Positions 35,528 to 44,856 of a stretch of 64,000 nt of DNA are shown piece after piece. Location: positions 59,574 through 123,573 of the forward strand of contig JAFLTS010000004.1 of assembly GCA_022509185.1 (NCBI GenBank), written 5' to 3'. The DNA is from Muribaculaceae bacterium (GTDB taxonomy: Bacteria; Bacteroidota; Bacteroidia; Bacteroidales; Muribaculaceae). Under the pieces are notes generated by a model, which was given only the letters and a program-made list of their open reading frames with translations, was not told where the DNA came from and ran no database searches. Position 1 is the first letter of the stretch, and every line of letters starts with the position of its first letter. A program made the position numbers and the translations under genes.

Positions 35528-36859
35528 ATGTCTAACAAGATAAAAATAAAAAGAGGCCTTGACATACCTATGTCGGGCGCTCCTTCCACAGCAGTAACAG
35601 AAGATAGAACAACTGAAATCTATGGGATTTATCCGGATGATTTTCCGGGACCCATATGGAAAGCGGCTGTAAAAGTAGATGATAAGGTTAAAGCCGGAGA
35701 TGCGTTGTTAAGTGACAAGGCAACCGGAAAGATTTCACTGGTGGCACCTGTATCGGGCACGATAAAAGAGATAAATCGTGGAGAACGCCGTCATATTAAT
35801 TATATCAGTATCCAAAAGGAGGCGGGAACAGAAAACATTCAGGAAATTACTTTACCAAAAACTGCAGAAGAGATAATTGAATTATTGCAGCGTTCAGGCT
35901 TGTGGGCAATGATGCGGCAACGTCCTTTCGACATTGTGCCGGATTCAAAGGAAACTCCAAGAGATATTTTTGTTACAGCTTTTGACAGTTCACCTTTAGC
36001 CGGAGAAATTTTAACTAAGGAAGACGAACCTTGGTTGGAAAAAGGTCTGGAGATCCTTAAGAAACTAACACCAGGGAAAGTATATCTTAGCAAACGCTAT
36101 GGGAGTAATTTAGAATCAAAGGTTGCTGAGGTATATGAGATAGAAGGTCCGCATCCGGCAGGAAATACAGGTCCTCAGATAGCAGCCATAAAGCCTGTGA
36201 ATAAAGGTGAGACAGTATGGACCATGGATGCCCGGACAGTTGTAAGGATAGGTAAACTATGCATGAATGGTGAAGCTGATTATTCCACTCTGGTAGCTGT
36301 AACGGGTCCGGAAATAGATAACCCTCATCTTGTAAAAACAATAGTGGGAGCTTCAATAAAAGGAATCTTATACGGATTAATAAAAGATTTTCAAGGAAAA
36401 AGGATAATATCAGGAAATGTTTTGACAGGGATAAAGACAGATAAAGACGGTTTTCTTCATTATCCTTATCGACAGATCACTGTCATTTCTGAGGGGGATG
36501 ATGCTGATGAATTTATGGGCTGGGCCTCCATGAACCCGGAAAAATACAGTGTCAAGAGAAATTTCCCGGCTTTCTTACGCGGACTTTCAAAACCCTTTAA
36601 TTTCGATGCAAGGATAAAAGGGGGTAAAAGAGCTATGATCTTGAGCGGAGAGTATGATAAAGTTTTTCCTTTCGATATTTATCCGGAATATCTTTTAAAA
36701 GCAATAATGGCCAACGATATCGACAGGATGGAGAAATTGGGTATATACGAAGTAGCTCCAGAAGATTTCGCTTTGCCTGAATTTGTAGACACCTCCAAAC
36801 AGGAGCTTCAAAAGACCGTGAGGGAAGGATTAGACAATCTCCGGAAAGAACTTTCATAA
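35528..36859 (+). CDS. nqrA: Na+-translocating NADH:quinone reductase subunit A
   Basis: Cytoplasmic subunit A of the six-subunit Na+-NQR, which couples NADH oxidation and menaquinone reduction to Na+ export. The 443 residues carry the biotinyl-lipoyl-like N-terminal part (IKIKRGLDIPMSGAP, and KAGDALLSDKATGKISLVAPVSGTIKEINRG) and the NqrA core (GSNLESKVAEVYEIEGPHPAGNTG). Typical length is about 445. It is the first of six contiguous nqr genes. Upstream is a hairpin and the TPR gene; no TAnnTTTG box lies in the 79-nt gap, so transcription may come from the TPR promoter. Confidence 0.95.
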   Translation: MSNKIKIKRGLDIPMSGAPSTAVTEDRTTEIYGIYPDDFPGPIWKAAVKVDDKVKAGDALLSDKATGKISLVAPVSGTIKEINRGERRHINYISIQKEAGTENIQEITLPKTAEEIIELLQRSGLWAMMRQRPFDIVPDSKETPRDIFVTAFDSSPLAGEILTKEDEPWLEKGLEILKKLTPGKVYLSKRYGSNLESKVAEVYEIEGPHPAGNTGPQIAAIKPVNKGETVWTMDARTVVRIGKLCMNGEADYSTLVAVTGPEIDNPHLVKTIVGASIKGILYGLIKDFQGKRIISGNVLTGIKTDKDGFLHYPYRQITVISEGDDADEFMGWASMNPEKYSVKRNFPAFLRGLSKPFNFDARIKGGKRAMILSGEYDKVFPFDIYPEYLLKAIMANDIDRMEKLGIYEVAPEDFALPEFVDTSKQELQKTVREGLDNLRKELS

Positions 36860-36901
36860 TTGATAAATAGGATAGTACAAAGAGATAAATCTAATATCCA
36901 C

Positions 36902-38092
36902 ATGAAAGGATTAAAGAAAAAGATAGATAGTGTAAAACCCCATTTCGAAAAAGGAGGGAAATATTCCAAGCTCCATTCCGTTTTTGATGGTTTTTACACA
37001 TTTCTGTTTACACCAAACGAGACATCAAAAAGCGGGGTTCATATCCATGATTCCAATGATTCGAAGCGAACAATGATTACCGTTGTGATAGCTTTACTGC
37101 CTTGTGTGTTATTTGGAATGTGGAATATAGGACTCCAACATAATCTGGCGGTAGGCGATCCGGACCGAGCATTTTTCAGGATGTTTTTTTATGGTTTCTT
37201 TGCCGTTTTGCCTCAGATACTAACGGCTTATATTGTAGGCCTGGGTATAGAATTCATTGTAGCTCAGATACGAGGTCATGAGATTCAGGAAGGATTCCTT
37301 GTTTCGGGTATTTTGATTCCTATGATTTGTCCTGTAGACACACCGTGCTGGATGCTGGCAGTTTCTGTAGCTTTCGCAGTTATATTTGCCAAGGAGGTGT
37401 TCGGAGGAACAGGCTACAACTTCCTGAATATAGCCTTAGTAACAAGAGCTTTTCTGTTTTTTGCCTATCCCTCAAAGATGAGCGGAGACAACGTTTTCGT
37501 ATCTTTAGGGAATCAACATGCTGTGGATGGATATTCCGGGGCTACACCTTTAGGACAACTTGCTTCTGCTACAGGTGGTGATGCACAAGTACTTAATGTA
37601 GTTGGCGATCCTTTATCTTTTACAGATATGTTCTTCGGATTTTATCCCGGTTCATGGGGAGAAACCTCAACTTTCTGTATACTCTTGGGTCTGGGCATAT
37701 TATTAATAACCGGAATTGCTTCCTGGAAAATCATATTTTCAGCGGTTTTCGGTGGATTTTTTATGGGAGTTGTGGCTCATCATTTTGCTAATGAACTGTA
37801 TCCTGTAACCTATCTTTTACCATGGGAACAGTTAAGTCTTGGAGGCTTTGCGTTTGCGGTAACTTTTATGGCCACTGATCCTGTGACTGCTTGTCGAACG
37901 GAATGGGGTAAATATATCTATGGTTTCTTAGTTGGTGCTATAGCCATATTGATAAGGTGTTATAACACCGGCTATCCGGAAGGGGCAATGCTGGCAGTTC
38001 TATTAATGAATTGTTTCGCTCCTTTGATAGACTATATAGTGGTGAACGCCAATATCAACAGGCGTATGAAAAGAATGGTTCCTAATGATTAA
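36902..38092 (+). CDS. nqrB: Na+-NQR subunit B
   Basis: Integral membrane subunit with a covalently bound FMN and riboflavin, central to Na+ movement. The ATG at 36902 gives 396 residues, close to the usual 410. A TTG directly after the nqrA stop (36860) would add 14 residues of no family likeness (NRIVQRDKSNI), so the ATG is preferred. Many membrane segments are present. The flavinylation motif SGAT in VDGYSGATPLGQL places the FMN on Thr215 of this numbering, corresponding to Thr236 of Vibrio. GYNFLNIALVTRAFLFF and FMATDPVTACRTEWGKYIYGF are further family segments. Confidence 0.95.
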   Translation: MKGLKKKIDSVKPHFEKGGKYSKLHSVFDGFYTFLFTPNETSKSGVHIHDSNDSKRTMITVVIALLPCVLFGMWNIGLQHNLAVGDPDRAFFRMFFYGFFAVLPQILTAYIVGLGIEFIVAQIRGHEIQEGFLVSGILIPMICPVDTPCWMLAVSVAFAVIFAKEVFGGTGYNFLNIALVTRAFLFFAYPSKMSGDNVFVSLGNQHAVDGYSGATPLGQLASATGGDAQVLNVVGDPLSFTDMFFGFYPGSWGETSTFCILLGLGILLITGIASWKIIFSAVFGGFFMGVVAHHFANELYPVTYLLPWEQLSLGGFAFAVTFMATDPVTACRTEWGKYIYGFLVGAIAILIRCYNTGYPEGAMLAVLLMNCFAPLIDYIVVNANINRRMKRMVPND

Positions 38093-38103
38093 AACCGGTA
38101 GCC

Positions 38104-38916
38104 ATGAATAGACAAAGTAATGTTTATACCGTGATATATTCCATCATTCTTGTAGTGGTGGTAGGAGTATTGTTATCAGTGATATATCAGGCTTTAAGGC
38201 CCAAACAACTAGAAAATATTGCTAATGACACGAAGAAACAAATATTGGCTTCAGCTCATTTGTCACCGGAGAAAGGTGAGTCTATAGCTCAATTGTTTGA
38301 TCAGCATATAGTGTCAAGTTACATAGTTGATGCAGCAGGTAACAGGATAGATAATTCCGAAAATCCTTTTGACATCAACATGGCGATAGAGATAAAAAAA
38401 CCGGCTGATGTGAGAAAACTCCCTGTATATGAATGTAGCACTAAAGATGGCATGAAATTTATCGTTCCTGTATATGGTTCAGGTCTTTGGGGACCTATCT
38501 GGGGATATGTTGCTTTTGACTCAAATGGCAATACCATCTATGGAGCTTATTTCAGCCATGAAGGAGAGACACCGGGATTAGGGGCGGAGATAGAAAAACC
38601 TCTATTTCAGAATCAATTTGAAGGAAAAGACATCTTCTCTACCGATGGAGAATTTACTTCTATAGCGGTGGTAAAGACTGGTAAAGAACCTCAAGGGAAG
38701 GCATGGGTACATGCTGTGAGTGGAGGCACCATCACTAGTCAAGGAGTGCAGAAAATGCTTTTCGATTCACTTTCGCCATATACAGCTTTCTTTTCCAACC
38801 TAGCAGACGGTGAAAGTGTAGAGTTAAAAGAAGGCAGCGCCACAACATATCCGGAGGGATTCACCGGAGAAGAAGATGTGCCTTCAGGAATAAAATTACA
38901 ACCCCAGGAACTTTAA
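38104..38916 (+). CDS. nqrC: Na+-NQR subunit C
   Basis: Periplasmic FMN-carrying subunit anchored by one membrane helix (residues 9-28, VIYSIILVVVVGVLLSVIY). The FMN-binding domain shows YGSGLWGPIWGYVAF, HEGETPGLGAEI and the flavinylation site VSGGTITSQGVQKML, where Thr209 is expected to carry FMN. The usual SGAT reads SGGT, an Ala to Gly change. Attachment needs an ApbE-type flavin transferase, which is not in this window. The 270 residues match the family. It lies 11 nt after nqrB. Confidence 0.94.
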   Translation: MNRQSNVYTVIYSIILVVVVGVLLSVIYQALRPKQLENIANDTKKQILASAHLSPEKGESIAQLFDQHIVSSYIVDAAGNRIDNSENPFDINMAIEIKKPADVRKLPVYECSTKDGMKFIVPVYGSGLWGPIWGYVAFDSNGNTIYGAYFSHEGETPGLGAEIEKPLFQNQFEGKDIFSTDGEFTSIAVVKTGKEPQGKAWVHAVSGGTITSQGVQKMLFDSLSPYTAFFSNLADGESVELKEGSATTYPEGFTGEEDVPSGIKLQPQEL

Positions 38917-38926
38917 TACCAAAGTT

Positions 38927-39547
38927 ATGAAGATAAGTAAGACATGGCTACCATTGGTAAATCCTTTATCAAAGGATAATCCTGTTATAGTACAGGTGCT
39001 GGGTATTTGCTCTGCGCTTGCTGTTACAGCAAAACTGGAACCGGCTGTAGTGATGACAATCTCAGTGACAGCTGTTCTGGCATTTGCTAATGTGATAATA
39101 TCCTTGCTTCGCAACACGATACCAAATTCCATAAGAATCATCGTACAATTGGTAGTAGTAGCGGCATTGGTTGTGATTGTAGACCAGATATTAAAAGCCT
39201 GGAATTATGAAGTGAGTAAAGCATTATCAGTATTCATAGGCCTTATCATCACCAATTGTATAATAATGGGAAGACTAGAGGCCTTTGCCATGAGCAACAG
39301 ACCATGGCCTGCTTTTCTGGATGGAATCGGCAATGCCTTGGGCTATGGGATAATACTGATCATAGTGGCCTTTATCAGGGAACTTTTGGGAAGCGGAAGC
39401 ATTTTCGGCTATCAGGTTATTCCGCAATGGTGGTATGATATGGGATATCAGAACAATGGTATGATGATATTACCTCCAATGGCCTTAATAACGGTGGCAT
39501 GTATTATCTGGGTACACCGTGCAAAGAACAAGGATCTACAAGAATAA
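38927..39547 (+). CDS. nqrD: Na+-NQR subunit D
   Basis: A 206-residue membrane subunit with six helices, related to RnfE. Characteristic segments are PLSKDNPVIVQVLGICSALAVT and ITNCIIMGRLEAFAMSNRPW, where the cysteine in the TNC motif is a proposed ligand of the membrane 2Fe-2S cluster shared with NqrE. FIRELLGSGSIFGYQVIP is also typical. The gene starts 10 nt after nqrC and ends 21 nt before the nqrE ATG. Confidence 0.95.
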   Translation: MKISKTWLPLVNPLSKDNPVIVQVLGICSALAVTAKLEPAVVMTISVTAVLAFANVIISLLRNTIPNSIRIIVQLVVVAALVVIVDQILKAWNYEVSKALSVFIGLIITNCIIMGRLEAFAMSNRPWPAFLDGIGNALGYGIILIIVAFIRELLGSGSIFGYQVIPQWWYDMGYQNNGMMILPPMALITVACIIWVHRAKNKDLQE

Positions 39548-39568
39548 GAAACACAAAAAGAATAGTTG

Positions 39569-40183
39569 ATGGAAAATCTTAATATATTCATTCGGTCGAT
39601 TTTTGTCGACAATATGATATTCGCCTATTTCTTGGGCATGTGTTCTTTCTTGGCTGTATCGAAGAATGTGAAAACTTCTTTCGGGCTCGGAATAGCAGTT
39701 TGTTTTGTGTTGATTATAGCATTACCGGTAACATGGTGTATTAATCAGTATATCTTAATTCCCGGAGCTCTTTCTTGGCTTGGAGAGCATTATCGTGATG
39801 CCGACCTCAGTTTCCTGGGATTGATAATGTTTATATCAGTGATTGCAGCTCTCGTTCAGATAGTTGAAATGGTCATAGAGAAATACTCTCCTTCATTATA
39901 TGCATCTTTAGGAATCTTTCTACCTCTTATAGCTGTGAACTGCGCTATATTGGGAGCTGTATTATTTATGCAGCAAAGAGACTTTCCTAATCCATGGACA
40001 GCTACTGTATATGGCGCCGGTTCTGGAGTCGGCTGGCTGCTGGCCATTACATGCCTTGCAGCAATTCGTGAAAGATTAGCTTACAGTAAAATTCCTGCAC
40101 CGTTGAGAGGAATAGGAATTACCTTTATAATCACAGGCCTTATGGGAATTGCCTTTATGAGTTTTTTGGGTATCAAGATTTAA
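39569..40183 (+). CDS. nqrE: Na+-NQR subunit E
   Basis: A 204-residue membrane subunit with six helices, related to RnfA and structurally the inverted twin of NqrD. It has [30 protein letters not shown], where the Cys in MCSF, together with the Cys in [14 protein letters not shown], would hold the membrane iron centre. A TTG at 39566 precedes the ATG directly; the ATG at 39569 is the likely start because [10 protein letters not shown] is the standard N-terminus. It sits 21 nt after nqrD and 56 nt before nqrF. Confidence 0.95.
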   Translation: MENLNIFIRSIFVDNMIFAYFLGMCSFLAVSKNVKTSFGLGIAVCFVLIIALPVTWCINQYILIPGALSWLGEHYRDADLSFLGLIMFISVIAALVQIVEMVIEKYSPSLYASLGIFLPLIAVNCAILGAVLFMQQRDFPNPWTATVYGAGSGVGWLLAITCLAAIRERLAYSKIPAPLRGIGITFIITGLMGIAFMSFLGIKI

Positions 40184-40239
40184 TGTATTCTCAATTGGTG
40201 TTAAGGAATTAAAACGAAGTTTATTTTAGATATTGCGAT

Positions 40240-41532
40240 ATGGCGATACTGAATATGATACATTGGAATGGAGTCGTAGTAGCGGCCCTGATCTTTCTGT
40301 CGATAGTTTTAGTATTAGTGATAATTCTTCTTTTTGCCAAGAAATGGCTTGTGGCCGGAGGTGATGTAATGATCACTATCAATGGCGGGAAAAAAGAATT
40401 GCCGGCGCAGGCCGGTAAAAGCCTTCTTACCACTCTTGCAGAGGGAGGAGTGCACCTGTCTTCTGCCTGTGGAGGAAAGGGGAGTTGTGGACAATGTAAA
40501 CTGCAGGTAACAGAAGGTGGTGGTGACATGCTTCCTACAGAAGCGGTTCATTTCACAAGAAAGCAGATAAAAGACCATTGGAGACTGGGATGTCAGGTAA
40601 AAGTTAAAAATGACCTGCATATTGAAATAGATGAAGCTGCCCTTGATGTCAAAGAATATGAATGCGAAGTGATATCAAATAAGAATGTAGCCACTTTTAT
40701 GAAAGAATTCATAGTTCAACTTCCTGCAGGTGAACATATGAACTTTATACCCGGCTCTTATTCACAGATACGCATTCCAAAATATGAGATTGATTATGAT
40801 AAAGATATAGATAAAGGCCTAATCGGAGACGAGTACTTACCGGCTTGGGAAAAATTTGGATTATTCGGGTTAAAAGGTAAAAACACGGAAGAAACCGTTA
40901 GAGCTTATTCAATGGCAAATTACCCTGAAGAGGGTGATAGATTTATGCTTACAGTAAGAATAGCCACACCGCCTTTTAAACCAAAACCTCAAACAGGCTT
41001 TATGGATGTTCCTCCTGGAATAGCATCTACCTATATCTTCTCTTTGAAACCGGGTGATAAAGTTTTAATGAGCGGTCCTTATGGAGATTTTCATCCTATC
41101 ATCAATTCTAAGGCTGAGATGATATGGGTAGGAGGTGGTGCCGGAATGGCTCCGTTAAGGGCACAGATAATGTGGATGACCAAAACTCGTCATTGCACGG
41201 ACCGTAAGATGAGTTATTTCTATGGAGCACGTGCTCTAAATGAAGTGTTCTACTTGGAAGATTTCCTTCAGCTTGAGAAAGAATTCCCAAACTTCAAGTT
41301 TTATCTTGCTCTTGACCGCCCCGATCCGGCAGCAGACGCAGCTGGAGTGGAATATACCCCGGGATTCGTGCATCAGGTGATGTATGAAAAATACCTGAAA
41401 GATCATGAAAACCCTGAAGATATTGAATATTACATGTGTGGACCGGGGCCAATGAGCAATGCGGTAAACAACATGCTTTATAATTTGGGAGTTGAACCCG
41501 AATCAGTACATTATGATAATTTCGGAGGCTAA
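40240..41532 (+). CDS. nqrF: Na+-NQR subunit F, NADH-oxidising flavoprotein
   Basis: NADH entry point of the complex. The 430-residue protein has one N-terminal membrane helix (about 12-32), a 2Fe-2S ferredoxin domain with Cys77, Cys83, Cys86 (SACGGKGSCGQC) and Cys118 (RLGCQV), an FAD domain with RAYSMANYP, and an NADH domain with GGGAGMAPLRAQIMW and YMCGPGPMSNAVNNML. The end FGG is the usual C-terminus. It closes the nqr operon. The 53-nt gap to glyA has no clear terminator, so some read-through into glyA is possible. Confidence 0.96.
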   Translation: MAILNMIHWNGVVVAALIFLSIVLVLVIILLFAKKWLVAGGDVMITINGGKKELPAQAGKSLLTTLAEGGVHLSSACGGKGSCGQCKLQVTEGGGDMLPTEAVHFTRKQIKDHWRLGCQVKVKNDLHIEIDEAALDVKEYECEVISNKNVATFMKEFIVQLPAGEHMNFIPGSYSQIRIPKYEIDYDKDIDKGLIGDEYLPAWEKFGLFGLKGKNTEETVRAYSMANYPEEGDRFMLTVRIATPPFKPKPQTGFMDVPPGIASTYIFSLKPGDKVLMSGPYGDFHPIINSKAEMIWVGGGAGMAPLRAQIMWMTKTRHCTDRKMSYFYGARALNEVFYLEDFLQLEKEFPNFKFYLALDRPDPAADAAGVEYTPGFVHQVMYEKYLKDHENPEDIEYYMCGPGPMSNAVNNMLYNLGVEPESVHYDNFGG

Positions 41533-41585
41533 AACACAGAATAAATAAACAAAATTTTGATTAAAACTAACCTTAAAAAATAGAC

Positions 41586-42866
41586 ATGAAAAGAGACAAC
41601 GAAGTATTCGAAATCATAGATAAGGAACATCTGCGCCAGAGAAGGGGGATAGAACTTATTGCAAGTGAAAATTTTGTAAGTGACGAGGTGATGCGTGCCA
41701 TGGGCTCTTGCCTGACCAATAAATATGCAGAGGGCTATCCCGGTCATCGTTATTATGGAGGCTGTCAGATAGTGGATGAAGCAGAGAATCTAGCCATAGA
41801 CAGGGCTAAGAAATTATTCGATGCAGAATGGGTGAATGTTCAGCCTCACAGCGGGGCCCAGGCTAATATGGCTGTATTCATGGCAGTATTACAACCCGGA
41901 GATACCTTTATGGGAATGGATTTAAGTCATGGTGGACATTTGAGCCATGGAAGTCCGGTGAATTTCTCAGGCCTTCAGTTTAACCCGATAAGCTATACAG
42001 TAGATCCTGAAACAGGTAGAGTTAATTATGATGAGATGGAGAAGAAAGCCAGGGAACATAAACCGAAACTCATCATAGCTGGAGCCAGTGCCTATAGCCG
42101 GGAATGGGATTACGCACGCATCAGGAAACTTGCTGATGAGATAGGTGCCATCTTTATGGTTGATATGGCTCATCCCGCCGGTTTGATAGCTGCCGGTCTT
42201 TTAGAAAACCCGTTGAAACATGCTCACATTGTAACTACAACAACTCATAAAACTTTACGCGGACCACGTGGTGGAATGATATTAATGGGTAAGGATTTTG
42301 ATAATCCTTGGGGAAAGAAGACACCAAAAGGAGAGATTAAGAAAATGTCTGCTTTATTAGATTCTGCAGTATTCCCGGGTGTGCAAGGAGGTCCACTTGA
42401 ACACGTTATAGCAGCAAAGGCTGTAGCTTTTGGTGAAGCTTTACAACCGGAGTGGAAAGAATATGCCATTCAGGTACAGAAAAATGCCAAAGCTTTGGCA
42501 GACGCCCTTATTAAGAGGGGATATAAAATTATTTCTGATGGAACAGATAATCATTCCATGTTGGTTGATTTGCGTCCTAAGTTCCCTGATATGAGCGGCA
42601 AGAAGGCGGAAAGAGTGCTTGTGGAAGCAGATATCACAGCCAATAAGAATATGGTTCCATATGACAGCCGTTCTCCTTTCCTTACCTCAGGATTACGTTT
42701 TGGTACAGCTGCCATCACTACCCGTGGTGCCAAAGAAGATCTCATGGAAAAGATAGCAGATCTTATCGACGAAGTGCTCACACATGCTGATGAACCAGAA
42801 GTAATTGCAAAAGTAAGAGGTGAGGTAAATGAAATGATGAATGAATATCCCATGTTTGCTTGGTGA
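41586..42866 (+). CDS. glyA: Serine hydroxymethyltransferase
   Basis: PLP enzyme that converts serine and tetrahydrofolate to glycine and 5,10-methylene-THF. In the 426 residues [16 protein letters not shown] (21-36), [11 protein letters not shown] (50-60), [13 protein letters not shown] (193-205) and the PLP lysine Lys222 in [15 protein letters not shown] are all present, as is [13 protein letters not shown] near the end. Length is standard for bacterial SHMT. I see no glycine riboswitch in the short upstream gap. It is followed by a hairpin terminator. Confidence 0.97.
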   Translation: MKRDNEVFEIIDKEHLRQRRGIELIASENFVSDEVMRAMGSCLTNKYAEGYPGHRYYGGCQIVDEAENLAIDRAKKLFDAEWVNVQPHSGAQANMAVFMAVLQPGDTFMGMDLSHGGHLSHGSPVNFSGLQFNPISYTVDPETGRVNYDEMEKKAREHKPKLIIAGASAYSREWDYARIRKLADEIGAIFMVDMAHPAGLIAAGLLENPLKHAHIVTTTTHKTLRGPRGGMILMGKDFDNPWGKKTPKGEIKKMSALLDSAVFPGVQGGPLEHVIAAKAVAFGEALQPEWKEYAIQVQKNAKALADALIKRGYKIISDGTDNHSMLVDLRPKFPDMSGKKAERVLVEADITANKNMVPYDSRSPFLTSGLRFGTAAITTRGAKEDLMEKIADLIDEVLTHADEPEVIAKVRGEVNEMMNEYPMFAW

Positions 42867-42885
42867 TAACTTTAAATAAAAAAAA

Positions 42886-42919
42886 GAAGAAAGCAAGCGT
42901 CGAAAGCTTGCTTTCTTTG
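42886..42919 (+). terminator. Intrinsic terminator after glyA
   Basis: AGAAAGCAAGC (42888-42898) pairs perfectly with 42906-42916 around a seven-base loop. The outer stem bases are A on the left and T on the right (TTTCTTTG), 20 nt after the stop codon. Confidence 0.8.
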
Positions 42920-42990
42920 TTATATATAGAGAGGATAAAAAGTGTTAACAGTAAAATTTAAGGAATTAATATCTGTTATATAATTGAACT

Positions 42991-43668
42991 ATGACTCCCG
43001 GAGAATTTGAACGTGCCATAATTACGATCAGCAAAGAGCATCTTGCTACGCTGCCAGCAGCCGAATATCCGGGGGAGATTTGTCTAATAGACAGGAAGAA
43101 TCAAGTTGCTGATGCCGTAAGTGAATTGAAGGAAAGCAAGATTATAGGATTTGACACTGAAACCAGACCCAGTTTTAAACGTGGACAACATTACAGCGTT
43201 TCATTAATTCAACTTGCCACTCCGGATAAATGTTTTTTGTTTCGTACAAATCTTATCGGCTATCCTAAGGAATTGATTAAGTTAATCGAAGATCCTGAAA
43301 TTTTAAAAGTAGGACTTTCAATACATGATGATTTCATTAACTTAAGAAAATCAGCTACCTTTTCACCCCAGGGCTTCGTTGATCTGCAGTCTTTTGTTAA
43401 AGAATTCAAGATTGCCGATAACAGTCTATCCAGAGTTTATGCTATTTTATTCGGAAAGAGGATTTCTAAGGGACAAAGACTTACTAATTGGGAAGCAAAT
43501 GAGTTGACCCAACAACAAAAAATTTATGCTTCTTTAGATGCTAATGCATGTATTCAGATATATCAGTTTCTCAAGGATGGTAAATTTGATCCCCATACTT
43601 CAGAATACCTCGTGTTGCCCCCAGAACCGATTGAGGAAATTCAAGAAATTAAAGAAGGAGAAGAGTGA
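42991..43668 (+). CDS. DEDD-type 3'-5' exonuclease (RNase D-like fold)
   Basis: The 225-residue protein is a stand-alone exonuclease domain of the DEDD superfamily. Exo I is IIGFDTETRPSF (Asp, Glu), exo II LSIHDDFINLRK (Asp) and exo III YASLDANACIQIYQ (Asp), with Tyr in YAS fitting the DEDDy subtype. No HRDC domain follows, unlike RNase D proper. Whether DNA or RNA is the substrate cannot be read from the sequence; similar small proteins are WRN-exonuclease-like. It overlaps the next small gene (GTGA). Confidence 0.85.
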   Translation: MTPGEFERAIITISKEHLATLPAAEYPGEICLIDRKNQVADAVSELKESKIIGFDTETRPSFKRGQHYSVSLIQLATPDKCFLFRTNLIGYPKELIKLIEDPEILKVGLSIHDDFINLRKSATFSPQGFVDLQSFVKEFKIADNSLSRVYAILFGKRISKGQRLTNWEANELTQQQKIYASLDANACIQIYQFLKDGKFDPHTSEYLVLPPEPIEEIQEIKEGEE

Positions 43669-43877
43669 AAATAAAGAAATATCAGTTCGTAACGTGTCTT
43701 CTGGCTGTATACGCTATATTTATGACCTTTTATTTTGGTCTTGATTTATTGAAAACAGGTCAGGAGATAAGATTCTGGATTACTTTTATAAGTGAGATAG
43801 TAGTTATAATTTTAGCATATTTCGCCTTAAGGAGAAGAGATCAATACCGCGATCAGAGAAAGAGAAAGGCTGATTAA
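43665..43877 (+). CDS. Small two-helix membrane protein
   Basis: This 70-residue protein starts with GTG at 43665, overlapping the exonuclease stop by four bases, which supports translation. Two hydrophobic segments (about 8-27, YQFVTCLLAVYAIFMTFYFG, and 37-54, FWITFISEIVVIILAYFA) are followed by a basic tail (LRRRDQYRDQRKRK). I do not recognise a named family. It is a conserved-looking partner of the exonuclease; function unknown. The menE gene converges on it with only 8 nt between and no visible terminator. Confidence 0.6.
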   Translation: MKIKKYQFVTCLLAVYAIFMTFYFGLDLLKTGQEIRFWITFISEIVVIILAYFALRRRDQYRDQRKRKAD

Positions 43878-43885
43878 TATTAAGA

Positions 43886-44854
43886 CTATTCTTTTCTTGT
43901 GAGTTCTGCGATATCTAATTTGCGTTTGATTTTGCCATTTAAAGTTCGTGGCAATTTATCTAAAAAAATTATTTCTTTCGGCATTTCCCATTTTGAAAGG
44001 ATAGAGGAGAGTTTTTTCATAAGAATATTTTTTTCTATAATATCATTGTTAGCTTCAATGAGCAAAACTACTTTTTCACTCCATTTTTCATCCGGTATCC
44101 CTATAAAGACAAAAGGATGGGGAATTATACGATCAACTCTTTTTTCCACATCATAAGGATTAATTTTTTTTCCTCCGGAAAGAATCATCTGGTCTCTTCT
44201 CCCAAGAATCTTAAATTCATTTTCAGAAATAATTTCAACTATATCATTGGTTACGATTTCCTTATAATGCGGGAAATGGATAATCAAGCAATTTTCTTCA
44301 TCAGAAGATATAGATATGCCGGGTAAAAGTCTGAAGGGATTTTCTATTTTATCAATTTTCCTCAGTGCTATATGGGAGGCAGTTTCCGTCATTCCATAAG
44401 ATTCATAAGCCGATAAACCGCTTTCTACTATTTTTTTTCTCAGATCTTGATGAACAGGAGAACCTCCGATTAGGAGATTACGGATTTCCGGTAATTTTTT
44501 CAAATTATCAAGAATATATAAAACCTGAGATGGTACCACCGCCACAAGATCTAAATTTTGTTCGGGATCCAATCCTTTAAGAGGGGAGTTTGACGGAATT
44601 TCATAGGAGAAACCAGAACCTGAGATAAAGGCTCTTACAGCCATCATTTTTCCTCCTATGAAGTCGGCAGCCACGCAGGAATGCAGATGACTGCCTGAGT
44701 TTATTCCAAAGAAACGTATTGTACGCTGAGCACTTTCTTTTACAAACTTCTTTTCCAGAAGAATAATCTTGGGCTCTCCTGTAGAGCCGGAAGTGTGAGC
44801 CTCAATAAACTCACTTCCACTGTTCCATTCTTTTATAAAATCCTCAAAAGTCAT
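43886..44854 (-). CDS. menE: O-succinylbenzoate-CoA ligase (short form)
   Basis: Activates o-succinylbenzoate to its CoA ester in menaquinone synthesis. The 322 residues contain the adenylation core: P-loop AHTSGSTGEPKIILLEK (19-35), SAYESYGMTETASHIALRK, LSGGKKINPYDVEKRV and the C-terminal catalytic Lys in LPRTLNGKIKRKLDI. The N-terminal subdomain of about 120 residues that precedes the P-loop in typical MenE (about 450 residues) is missing. All catalytic motifs remain, and no degraded remnant of the missing part lies in the 2-nt gap to menC, so this is a family form rather than a broken gene. Confidence 0.88.
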   Translation of the reverse strand: MTFEDFIKEWNSGSEFIEAHTSGSTGEPKIILLEKKFVKESAQRTIRFFGINSGSHLHSCVAADFIGGKMMAVRAFISGSGFSYEIPSNSPLKGLDPEQNLDLVAVVPSQVLYILDNLKKLPEIRNLLIGGSPVHQDLRKKIVESGLSAYESYGMTETASHIALRKIDKIENPFRLLPGISISSDEENCLIIHFPHYKEIVTNDIVEIISENEFKILGRRDQMILSGGKKINPYDVEKRVDRIIPHPFVFIGIPDEKWSEKVVLLIEANNDIIEKNILMKKLSSILSKWEMPKEIIFLDKLPRTLNGKIKRKLDIAELTRKE

Positions 44855-44856
44855 TT

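Noticed and set aside
36860..36901. TTG start for nqrB directly after the nqrA stop
   Set aside because: The extra 14 residues have no family likeness and an ATG at 36902 begins the conserved N-terminus.
41533..41585. Glycine or THF riboswitch ahead of glyA
   Set aside because: The gap is only 53 nt and AT-rich without the conserved core or paired stems.
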